Shown here: positions 6,938-12,081 of the stretch, piece by piece
How positions within the stretch are numbered: position 1 is the stretch's first letter
How the letters are laid out: each line of letters opens with the position of its first letter
Source of the DNA: Pseudomonadota bacterium
GTDB taxonomy: Bacteria; Pseudomonadota; Gammaproteobacteria; Xanthomonadales; Xanthomonadaceae
Direction: 5' to 3'
Length of the DNA stretch: 12,369 bases
Assembly (NCBI GenBank): GCA_023423675.1
Contig: JAFAFD010000353.1
Location: 1-12,369, forward strand
Notes under the pieces: model-generated
Seen by the model: only the letters and a program-made list of their open reading frames with translations
What the model was told of the DNA's origin: nothing
Database searches by the model: none
Program-made: the position numbers and the translations under genes

Positions 6938-7375
6938 ATGGGATCGGTGACCCAGACACGGATACTCTGCAACAGCCTTGTGCTGATGCTGCTGTCCGCA
7001 GTGGCGGGCTGCAGCACGGCGGGGGGCGGTGATCGCCACCCTTCGTCGCAGCTGCGGTTGGTGAAGCTGAGCCCGGCGGAGACTTCCATCCTGTTGACGG
7101 CTGCAGCGGCAGGTACGATCGCGCCGCGCGGCAAGTGCGTGTACTTCGTCGGTGCGCGCGATCAGCGAACACTGGCGCTGTGGCCTGCGTACTTCGAACT
7201 GGACACGCTGCGTGGAGCGCCTGTGGGGGTGCGCAATACCCTCACTGGCACGCGCGTGGCTTTCGGCGAGCCGCATACCTTTGGCGTCGGCAACATGCAG
7301 GCCTTGCCCGGCATGGTGCTGGAGCCGGTACCCGCTGGATGCAGCGGGCCGGCCATGATGCTTTACTTCGATTGA
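6938..7375 (+). CDS. Small predicted lipoprotein of unknown function
   Basis: This is a 145-residue exported protein. It has a short N-terminal region with R8, a hydrophobic stretch (about 14-23) and a lipobox LSAVAGC with the lipidated cysteine at 25. Signal peptidase II processing and anchoring in the outer or inner membrane are therefore expected. The mature part (about 120 residues) has strand-like segments (KCVYFVGARDQRTLALWPAYFEL, GMVLEPVPAGC, AMMLYFD) and two more cysteines (C64 region and near the C-terminus) that could form a disulfide. I recognise no family. An AAGAGGG ribosome site lies close to the ATG (three bases). A GTG three codons later has better spacing and would keep the signal peptide. 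The 32-base gap after the hydrolase suggests possible co-transcription. Confidence 0.72.
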   Translation: MGSVTQTRILCNSLVLMLLSAVAGCSTAGGGDRHPSSQLRLVKLSPAETSILLTAAAAGTIAPRGKCVYFVGARDQRTLALWPAYFELDTLRGAPVGVRNTLTGTRVAFGEPHTFGVGNMQALPGMVLEPVPAGCSGPAMMLYFD

Positions 7376-7378
7376 ATC

Positions 7379-7399
7379 GAGCCTGCCTGACGCAGGCTC
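7379..7399. terminator. 8-bp stem between convergent genes (candidate bidirectional terminator)
   Basis: GAGCCTGC (7379-7386) pairs perfectly with GCAGGCTC (7392-7399) around a five-base loop. It lies between the lipoprotein stop (7375) and the stop of the opposite-strand GAF gene (7400), overlapping the latter. There is no good T-run on either side, so the call rests on the stem and its convergent-gene position. Confidence 0.5.
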
Positions 7400-8324
7400 A
7401 GCGCTGCTCGTCCTTGCGCGCGCTCAGCTCACGGTCGGCGCGCAGGAACACCGCACTGGTGCTCTCCTCGCCGGTGCCGCCGGCGGCACCCAGCAGCAGC
7501 GGCCGCGGCAGTCGCGAGGAGGCATCGTCGGCCACGGCCTGCAGGGCGGCCAGGGTCGCGCTGGCCTGGTCGCTGCCCAGCACCGCGATGAACTCGCCGC
7601 TGCCGGTGACGCGGTTGATGCTGTCGCCGCGCCCGGCATCCAGGCATTGCTCCAGCGCCACGTCCAGCTGCTGCAGCTGGCGTTCCAGGCTGCGCTCGCC
7701 CATCTGTTCGGCCAGGCCGGCCAGGTCCTGCAGCTCGAGGATGACCACCGTGCAGGCGGTGCCGGTGGTGGCGTGCGCGGCTTCCACCAGCGGGCTCTGC
7801 TCGAGGATGGTCGCCACTTCCTGCTCGCGCTCGCGGCTGCGCGCTTCCATCAGGGTCATGGTCAGCCGGGCCAGGGCTTGCAGGGCGCCGCGTTGCTCCG
7901 GGCTGAGCGAGCGCGGGGTCAGATCGACCACGCAGACGCTGCCGACCGCCGCGCCCTCGCGGGTGACCAGCGGCATGCCTGCGTAGAAGCGCGCACCCAT
8001 TTCATTCAACACCGGGTTGTCGACGAAGCGGCTGTCCTGCTTCAGGTCGCCCACTTCCAGCAGCTGCTCGGGCTGGCGGATCGCGTGGTCACACACCGCC
8101 ACGTCGCGGTCGGTTTCGCTGCCATCCACGCCGATGCGGGCCTTGAACCATTGGCGATCACGATCGATCAGGGTCACCAGGGCCATCGGCGTACCGCAGA
8201 CGGCGGCCGCCACCTTCACGATGTCATCGTAGGCCGGCTCGGGCAGGCTGCCGACCACGTGCAGCGCATCCAGCGCGTGCTGGCGTTCGGTTTCAGTGAA
8301 TGCGGCAGAAGAATGATCCGTCAT
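7398..8324 (-). CDS. GAF domain protein with a degenerate GGDEF domain
   Basis: This is a 308-residue cytoplasmic protein. Residues about 25-160 form a GAF domain of the kind common in diguanylate cyclases (ALVTLIDRDRQWFKARIG, VCDHAIRQP, SRFVDNPVL, RFYAGMPLVTREGAAVGSVCVVD). A helical linker (160-185) follows. Residues about 188-305 look like a GGDEF domain that has lost its signature: GSGEF at 241-245 replaces GG(D/E)EF. The metal-binding DxDxFKxxND region is not recognisable (LELQDLAGLAEQMGE). The end ADRELSARKDEQ still matches the ADxALYxAK terminus. It is therefore unlikely to make cyclic di-GMP and could instead bind GTP or serve as a sensory partner. An AGGA lies five bases before the ATG. 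The nuclease gene lies upstream on the same strand, 124 bases away, with a hairpin between. Confidence 0.82.
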   Translation of the reverse strand: MTDHSSAAFTETERQHALDALHVVGSLPEPAYDDIVKVAAAVCGTPMALVTLIDRDRQWFKARIGVDGSETDRDVAVCDHAIRQPEQLLEVGDLKQDSRFVDNPVLNEMGARFYAGMPLVTREGAAVGSVCVVDLTPRSLSPEQRGALQALARLTMTLMEARSREREQEVATILEQSPLVEAAHATTGTACTVVILELQDLAGLAEQMGERSLERQLQQLDVALEQCLDAGRGDSINRVTGSGEFIAVLGSDQASATLAALQAVADDASSRLPRPLLLGAAGGTGEESTSAVFLRADRELSARKDEQR

Positions 8325-8416
8325 GATGATCCTGGGCAGTCAAAGGTCGTCGCTCATGCTAGAGCACGCCCGCGCCCAATGGATGAACCACCACCTCACC
8401 AGGCCGGCGACCCGTA

Positions 8417-8435
8417 CCCCGGCGAATGGCCGGGG
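8417..8435 (-). terminator. 7-bp G/C hairpin after the nuclease gene
   Basis: CCCCGGC (8417-8423) pairs with GCCGGGG (8429-8435) around a five-base loop, 14 bases past the nuclease stop on the minus strand. No U-run follows, so termination is only a candidate role. Confidence 0.35.
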
Positions 8436-8448
8436 CAGGGTGCAGGGC

Positions 8449-9189
8449 TCAGCCGAGGTCGCAACCGGCCGGCTGCGGCCAGGTGGTCGCCGGCAGCATG
8501 TTCTTCAGCGACGCCGGTGCGTTGATCGCCACGTAGCTGGTGCCGAGCAGCTCTTCCAGATCGGCGATGGTCACCAGGTAGTTGTCCAGGCTGCCCAGGT
8601 TGGCCTCGTTGGGAATGATCCAGCTGATCGCCTTGGCGGTACCGGTCTGCGGGTCGCGGGTGATGATCGTCTTCCAGAAGAACTCCGGCGTGGGAATGCC
8701 GTGGCTGGCCAGGAAGTAATCGTTGGCGGCATCGCCGTAGACCACGCCGCCATAGACGTCCACCGGCGCGATGTCGCGGTAGCACTCGGCCACGTTCTCG
8801 GCCTTCACCCAGATGCCCTGGTTGAAGCGGGACACCTGCGGCACGATGTTGGTCATGAAGTTGGCGCGGCGGATGTAGGTGGTGTCGTAGTCCATGTGGT
8901 TGGAGGTGACCAGGTGCCCACGGTCATAGCCGGCGTGGATGCTGGCGTACGACGCGGTGCTGTTCTGGCCCAGGCAGCCGGTGGGCAGGTCGGTGTCCTT
9001 GTAGAAGCTGGACGGGCGCTTGGCCGTGCCGGTATCGGCCAGCAGGGTGTATTCGTACCGCGTGGCGCTGTGGATGCTGCAGTCGTAGGTCAGCACGAAG
9101 CCGCCCTTGTTGAGGGTGACCGTTTCCGCGTGGGCGGCGCCGGCAAAGGCGCTGAGGACCAGGGCGAACAGGAACGTGGCAAGGCGCAT
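8449..9189 (-). CDS. Secreted DNA/RNA non-specific endonuclease (Serratia nuclease family)
   Basis: This is a 246-residue extracellular or periplasmic nuclease of the Endonuclease_NS (NucA/Serratia) family, which cuts DNA and RNA with one metal ion. A signal peptide is clear (residues 1-21, cleavage after AHA). The DRGH active site is YDRGHL (88-93) with general base H92. The metal-binding N123 (SRFNQGIW) and E131 (KAEN) follow at spacings close to those of the Serratia enzyme (H89, N119, E127). Cysteines C37, C72, C136 and one near the C-terminus could form two disulfides, as expected for an exported enzyme. I chose the ATG at 9189, where GGAGA precedes by seven bases and the signal peptide is at the N-terminus. 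The frame runs on to 9315, but those residues look non-coding. The role may be nutrient scavenging or breakdown of extracellular DNA (inference). Confidence 0.92.
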   Translation of the reverse strand: MRLATFLFALVLSAFAGAAHAETVTLNKGGFVLTYDCSIHSATRYEYTLLADTGTAKRPSSFYKDTDLPTGCLGQNSTASYASIHAGYDRGHLVTSNHMDYDTTYIRRANFMTNIVPQVSRFNQGIWVKAENVAECYRDIAPVDVYGGVVYGDAANDYFLASHGIPTPEFFWKTIITRDPQTGTAKAISWIIPNEANLGSLDNYLVTIADLEELLGTSYVAINAPASLKNMLPATTWPQPAGCDLG

Positions 9190-9605
9190 TGCAGTGTCTC
9201 CGTCAGGTTTTTCCAGCACGCAGGACGCCCTCACGGCGAAAGCGTTCGCCATGCGGAGGCACTGCGCGTGTGGGTGGGTGAGGACTGCGGTTGGAACCCG
9301 GCGGATGCCGGTCATGCAGGAGGAACTCGACCGCGCTCCCTGGCCACCGAGGTGGCGCGCGGCGTCGTAAGCGTCAGTGCGTGTCGCTTTCAGGTCAACG
9401 CTGGATGTCCGGAGTTGTGACCCGGCGCAAACGTCCTGCGTGTGTCAGATCGCAGACCGCAGGATGAAACGTGCGCATGGCAGGCGCGCGGGCCGGTATC
9501 GGCAGGCGGGGGATTGCGGCAGAATCAGCGCGTTGATCCATGGGAAGCGTGACGCGTCACACGCTCGCGCCACCGCAGTGCAGACTCAAGGAACGAGGAC
9601 AGGTC
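9190..9605. other. 416-base divergent intergenic region
   Basis: This stretch separates the nuclease (leftward) and the exported small protein (rightward), so it should hold both promoters; I see no convincing -35/-10 pair on either strand. It contains ribosome sites at both ends, an inverted repeat TCCTGCG/CGCAGGA (9434-9440 and 9458-9464) and a 12-base palindrome at 9549-9560. No gene-like frame in it has family character. Confidence 0.5.
9549..9560. repeat. 12-base perfect palindrome upstream of the small exported protein
   Basis: GTGACGCGTCAC is self-complementary and lies 46 bases before the ATG at 9606. The position is suitable for an operator of a dimeric regulator controlling that gene. 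No second copy is seen in the window. Confidence 0.35.
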
Positions 9606-10034
9606 ATGGAAGTTCGCCCCCTGGTGCTGGCGTGGCTGCTGGTCGCCGCACTGCCGGCCGCCGCGCAGCAGATCCGCGCCGCGACCGGCCCCGCGCGCAA
9701 ACCACTGCCGGCCGCGCCACGGCCGGCCCACAATTCGATGGCGAAGAGCACCACGCCCTTCAACTGCGCGCAGTACGCGTGGCCGAATCATCCGCATCCG
9801 GCGGCCAAGGCGTACTGCGATGGGGTCGAGGCCAATACCCTGCAGTACGAAGCCCGCCAGGCCGGACGTCCCGGCCCCTCCACCGAGGTGAGCGCGCTGC
9901 CTGCGCTGGGTTCGGCCGAAGCCAAGCGGACCGGCACCGCCTGCATTGGTGGCCAGGCGTTCCGGCGGCTGGCCAGTGGCTGGGAACAGGTGGCCTCGCC
10001 GTCGGGTGGGTGGCTGCGCTGCCGGGAACGCTAG
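9606..10034 (+). CDS. Small exported protein with four cysteines, unknown function
   Basis: This is a 142-residue protein with a signal peptide (residues 1-20, cleavage near AAA-QQ). A Pro/Ala-rich low-complexity stretch follows (about 25-45). The compact mature part has exactly four cysteines (C54, C71, C113, C139), a likely two-disulfide arrangement. The C-terminal block GTACIGGQAFRRLASGWEQV...GWLRC is the most domain-like part. I do not recognise the family. I chose the ATG at 9606 because GAGGA lies six bases upstream and the signal peptide begins there; an in-frame start at 9540 would bury it. The protein is expected in the periplasm. It is divergent from the secreted nuclease, which may be a chance neighbour. 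It converges on the next gene across a hairpin. Confidence 0.7.
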   Translation: MEVRPLVLAWLLVAALPAAAQQIRAATGPARKPLPAAPRPAHNSMAKSTTPFNCAQYAWPNHPHPAAKAYCDGVEANTLQYEARQAGRPGPSTEVSALPALGSAEAKRTGTACIGGQAFRRLASGWEQVASPSGGWLRCRER

Positions 10035-10041
10035 GCGCGTC

Positions 10042-10061
10042 GGCAGGCCTCAGAGCCTGCC
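10042..10061. terminator. 7-bp stem between convergent genes
   Basis: GGCAGGC (10042-10048) pairs with GCCTGCC (10055-10061) around a six-base loop, between the stops at 10034 (plus strand) and 10050 (minus strand), overlapping the latter. TTC follows on the plus strand. It is a candidate bidirectional terminator; the U-run is poor. Confidence 0.45.
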
Positions 10062-10445
10062 TTCGGCCGCGTAACGCGCGGCGCCCTGGTCCACCAGCGC
10101 CTGCAGCTCCTGCAGCAGTGGCTCGTCCCAGCGGTCGAAGTTGAAGCAGGACTTGCCCTGCATGCGCTGCTTCAGCGCAGGGCTGATGCACGCCAGCAGT
10201 TCGGAATGGTCATAGACGGGCATCAGGTGGAAGGCGTGCTTGCGTCCGGACACCTTCACCGCACCGAAGAACTGCGCCTTGCCATTGGCGGCCGGCGTGC
10301 GGCAGTTGGCGTAGAAGTGCTGATCCGTGTCGTGGACCACGAGCAAACCATCGCGATGACGCAGCAGCATCTGGCGCAGGGCGCCAAACAGATCGGGCGG
10401 CACCGTCTCGGTGGACGCCTTGGGTGTCGCTTGGGTGCGCTTCAT
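10050..10445 (-). CDS. YdhG/DUF1801-like small protein
   Basis: This is a 131-residue cytoplasmic protein. The body DGLLVVHDTDQHFYANCRTPAANGKAQFFGAVKVSGRKHAFHLMPVYDHSELLACISPALKQRMQGKSCFNF resembles the iron-chaperone-like YdhG/DUF1801 superfamily. It matches most closely a subset with HLMP(I/V)Y...ELL..ISP.LK..(M/L)QGKSCF blocks; the function of that subset is not established. The ATG at 10445 starts just before a short polar leader (KRTQATPKASTE). The frame continues upstream to 10562, but that part overlaps a strong hairpin and is not protein-like. The ribosome site is weak. The PfpI gene lies upstream on the same strand, 117 bases away, with the hairpin between, so independent transcription is likely. 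Family assignment is by recalled motif, not by search. Confidence 0.65.
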   Translation of the reverse strand: MKRTQATPKASTETVPPDLFGALRQMLLRHRDGLLVVHDTDQHFYANCRTPAANGKAQFFGAVKVSGRKHAFHLMPVYDHSELLACISPALKQRMQGKSCFNFDRWDEPLLQELQALVDQGAARYAAEGRL

Positions 10446-10519
10446 GGGAACTGCCCGGCGTGGGGAAGGCTCTGGGAAATACGCAGCGTGCCTGTGTGCG
10501 CACCGTAGCACGGCCAAGT

Positions 10520-10552
10520 GGAGCGATCCGGGCGTTTGCGCCGGATCGCTCC
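10520..10552 (-). terminator. 12-bp perfect hairpin after the DJ-1/PfpI gene
   Basis: GGAGCGATCCGG (10520-10531) pairs perfectly with CCGGATCGCTCC (10541-10552) around a nine-base loop, ten bases past the PfpI stop on the minus strand. It is the longest perfect stem in the window. The U-run is poor (ACTT follows on the minus strand), so it may act as a stabilising or rho-assisted 3' structure. It also separates this gene from the downstream YdhG-like gene. Confidence 0.6.
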
Positions 10553-10562
10553 TTCGTGGCAC

Positions 10563-11246
10563 TCAGGCCTTGGCGACTGCCTGGATCAGCACCGTGGCGG
10601 CTTCGGCCGACGAGCCCGGGTTCTGGCCCGTCACCAGCAGGCCATCGCGGCGCACGTACGAACCCCAGTCCGGACCCTTGCTGTAATCACCGCCCAGGCC
10701 CTTCAGCATGTCCTCCACCAGGAAGGGCACGACCTTGGTCAGGCCCACCGCGTCCTCCTCGGTGTTGGCAAAGCCGGTGACCTGCTTGCCGGCGACCAAG
10801 GGCTTGCCATCGGGCGCCTTGACCTGGCGCAGCACGCCCGGTGCGTGGCAGACCAGGCCGACCGGTTTGCCGCTGGCAACGAACGATTCGATCAGCGCGA
10901 TGGAGTGGGCGTCATTGGCCAGATCCCACAGCGGACCGTGGCCGCCGGGGTAGAACACGGTGTCGAAGTCGGCAGCATCGACGCTGTCCAGGCGCACGGT
11001 GGCGGCCAGCTGCGCCTTGGCGTCGGCGTCGGCCTCGAAGCGGTGGGTCAGTTCGGTCTGGAACGCCGGCTCGTTGCTCTTCGGGTCCAGCGGCGGCTGG
11101 CCGCCCTTGGGCGAGGCCAGCACGATCTCCGCGCCTGCATCCTTGAAGGCGTAGTAGGGGGCGGCCAGTTCTTCCAGCCAGAAGCCGGTCTTGTGCCCGG
11201 TGTCGCCAAGCTGGTCGTGCGAGGTCAGAACGATGAGGACTTTCAT
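10563..11246 (-). CDS. DJ-1/PfpI family protein, Hsp31-type (putative glyoxalase III)
   Basis: This is a 227-residue cytoplasmic class I glutamine-amidotransferase-like protein. It aligns along its length with yeast Hsp31: KTGFWLEELAAPYYAFKDAGAEI near 19-41, PGGHGPLWDL at 100-109, VCHAPG at 132-137, VTGFANTEE, and LVTGQNPGSS near the end. The triad expected for glyoxalase III activity is present: E26, C133 (nucleophile) and H134. The reaction would be cofactor-independent conversion of methylglyoxal to lactate. Chaperone or deglycase roles are also reported for the family, some disputed. AGGAG lies six bases before the ATG. An operator identical to the one in front of the TetR gene lies 31 bases upstream, so the gene should be repressed by that protein. 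An intrinsic terminator separates it from tetR, so it has its own promoter. Confidence 0.92.
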   Translation of the reverse strand: MKVLIVLTSHDQLGDTGHKTGFWLEELAAPYYAFKDAGAEIVLASPKGGQPPLDPKSNEPAFQTELTHRFEADADAKAQLAATVRLDSVDAADFDTVFYPGGHGPLWDLANDAHSIALIESFVASGKPVGLVCHAPGVLRQVKAPDGKPLVAGKQVTGFANTEEDAVGLTKVVPFLVEDMLKGLGGDYSKGPDWGSYVRRDGLLVTGQNPGSSAEAATVLIQAVAKA

Positions 11247-11276
11247 GGTGGTGCTCCTGTTGGAAGGTTGGTGCAG

Positions 11277-11291
11277 TAGACCGGTCGTCTA
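11277..11291. promoter_or_regulatory. TetR/NemR-type operator in front of the DJ-1/PfpI gene
   Basis: TAGACCGGTCGTCTA is an imperfect palindrome (TAGAC, five bases, GTCTA) and is identical to the copy before the TetR gene. It closely resembles the E. coli NemR box (TAGACC...GGTCTA, recalled). Its edge overlaps a possible -10 (TCTACT at 11275-11280, minus strand). No good -35 is visible; the weak region coincides with the T-run of the terminator upstream. Confidence 0.85.
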
Positions 11292-11303
11292 GCAGTTGGT
11301 CGT

Positions 11304-11326
11304 AAAAAACACTCCGCAGGGAGTGT
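11304..11326 (-). terminator. Intrinsic terminator of the TetR gene
   Basis: On the minus strand ACACTCC, a four-base loop and GGAGTGT are followed by six T's. The stem (11309-11315 with 11320-11326) and its U-run lie just after the tetR stop (11345) and before the operator of the next gene, so read-through into the PfpI gene should be low. Confidence 0.88.
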
Positions 11327-11333
11327 GTCGGAT

Positions 11334-11360
11334 GCATCCCTCGCTCAGCGTGAGGGATGC
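11334..11360. repeat. Second inverted repeat spanning the TetR stop codon
   Basis: GCATCCCTC (11334-11342) pairs with GAGGGATGC (11352-11360); the tetR stop lies in the loop. It stands just upstream of the terminator on the same transcript and may help 3' end formation. Part of it is coding, so selection for protein sequence could explain some of it. Confidence 0.5.
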
Positions 11361-11950
11361 AGGATCTGTCGGGTGGTAAGCCGCGCGTTCTCGAAGGGCT
11401 GCGGACCGCGCACGATCTTGACCATGATGCTGGCGCCCAGCCACAGCTGGTAGAGGCTTTGTGCCAGCGCGGCGGCATCACCGTTGCTGGCCAGCGTGCC
11501 GTCGGCTTGGCCGCCTTCGATCGCCCGGGTCAGGCGCTCGATGATGCCGGCCGTGCCGCTGCGCAGGGCCGCGCGCATGGCCGGCGAGAGGTCAGCCACC
11601 TCGGCGCCCAGTTTCACCGCCAGGCACTTGCCCTGGCAGTCCTCGAAGGACTGGCTTTCCATCCAGGCGGCGAAGTAGCGCTCCAGCTGCTCGGCCTTGT
11701 TCTGGCCGGCGCTGCCGAAGATCTGGTCCATCTCGGCCAGGTATTCGTCGAAGTAGTCCTGCAGAAGGGCTTCGCCGAAGGCCTCCTTGGAGCCGAAGTA
11801 GTGGTAGAACGAACCCTTCGGCACGCCCGCGGCGGTCAGTACCTCGTTCAGGCCGACCGCCGAGAAGCCCTTGCCGCCCATGGTGCGGCGGCCGCTGGCC
11901 AGGATCTTCTGGCGGACGTCGGTGCCTGCAATGTCGGGGGCGGGGTTCAT
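11345..11950 (-). CDS. TetR/AcrR family repressor, NemR-like
   Basis: This is a 201-residue transcriptional repressor. The TetR helix-turn-helix lies at about 12-58 (ILASGRRTMGGKGFSAVGLNEVLTAAGVPKGSFYHYFGSKEAFG). The C-terminal half aligns block for block with E. coli NemR: KCLAVKLGAEVADLSPAMRAAL against GCLTVKLSAEVCDLSEDMRSAM, and LYQLWLGASIMVKI...PFENA against LYALWLGANLQAKI...PLENA. The NemR sensing cysteine C106 corresponds to C109 here, and K175 to K178. One further cysteine (C105) precedes it, and there are no others. It likely represses its own gene and the PfpI gene through the identical operators, and is released by electrophiles or reactive chlorine (inferred from NemR). The ATG has no clear ribosome site and the leader is very short. 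Confidence 0.9.
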   Translation of the reverse strand: MNPAPDIAGTDVRQKILASGRRTMGGKGFSAVGLNEVLTAAGVPKGSFYHYFGSKEAFGEALLQDYFDEYLAEMDQIFGSAGQNKAEQLERYFAAWMESQSFEDCQGKCLAVKLGAEVADLSPAMRAALRSGTAGIIERLTRAIEGGQADGTLASNGDAAALAQSLYQLWLGASIMVKIVRGPQPFENARLTTRQILHPSR

Positions 11951-11969
11951 GGGAGCGACGATACTCCCG

Positions 11970-11998
11970 ATTAGACCGGTCGTCTAGTGCCGTCTCAA
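11970..11998 (-). promoter_or_regulatory. Sigma-70-type promoter of the TetR gene
   Basis: On the minus strand TTGAGA (11993-11998) and TCTAAT (11970-11975) are 17 bases apart, each one base from consensus. The operator fills most of the spacer and overlaps the -10, so bound repressor would block polymerase. A start about seven bases past the -10 would leave a leader of only about 12 bases. Confidence 0.75.
11972..11986. promoter_or_regulatory. TetR/NemR-type operator in front of the TetR gene
   Basis: TAGACCGGTCGTCTA is identical over all 15 bases to 11277-11291. It lies 22 bases from the TetR start codon, inside its promoter, which supports autorepression. Confidence 0.88.
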
Positions 11999-12021
11999 GC
12001 ACGTGCGCTTGCCCAGTTTAT

Positions 12022-12045
12022 GTAGAGTCGAGCCATGCTCGACTC
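12022..12045 (+). repeat. SMAG/REP-like palindromic element with GTAG head
   Basis: The element is GTAG followed by a nine-bp stem: GAGTCGAGC (12025-12033), three-base loop, GCTCGACTC (12037-12045). A GTAG head on a 22-25 base imperfect palindrome is the pattern of the SMAG family of Stenotrophomonas maltophilia. Together with the next element it forms an inverted REP doublet in the gap after the LysR gene. Confidence 0.75.
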
Positions 12046-12054
12046 AGGCCCTGC

Positions 12055-12078
12055 AGCCGAGCATGGGCTCGGCTCTGC
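12055..12078 (-). repeat. Second SMAG/REP-like element, inverted
   Basis: AGCCGAGC (12055-12062) pairs with GCTCGGCT (12067-12074) around ATGG. On the minus strand the element reads GCAG followed by the stem, a one-base variant of the GTAG head. It faces the first element, nine bases away, so the pair has REPIN architecture. It may also form the 3' structure of the LysR transcript, whose stop is at 12082. Confidence 0.65.
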
Positions 12079-12081
12079 AGA

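Noticed and set aside
6099..7172. Open frame of 357 codons opposite the hydrolase and lipoprotein
   Set aside because: It is antisense to the Asp-Lys-Cys hydrolase, and its translation has no recognisable domain.
9190..9315. N-terminal extension of the nuclease frame up to 9315
   Set aside because: The extra 42 residues are unlike a coding segment and would place the signal peptide internally. A good ribosome site marks 9189.
8323..9420. Open frame of 365 codons on the plus strand opposite the nuclease
   Set aside because: It is antisense to a protein with signal peptide and DRGH active site; the frame is a by-product of third-position G/C bias.
9534..9562. TTGATC-17-GTCACA as a promoter for the exported small protein
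   Set aside because: The -10 is too far from consensus to support a call.
10518..11279. Plus-strand frame opposite the PfpI gene
   Set aside because: It is antisense to a protein that aligns throughout with Hsp31. It also runs through the hairpin and operator.
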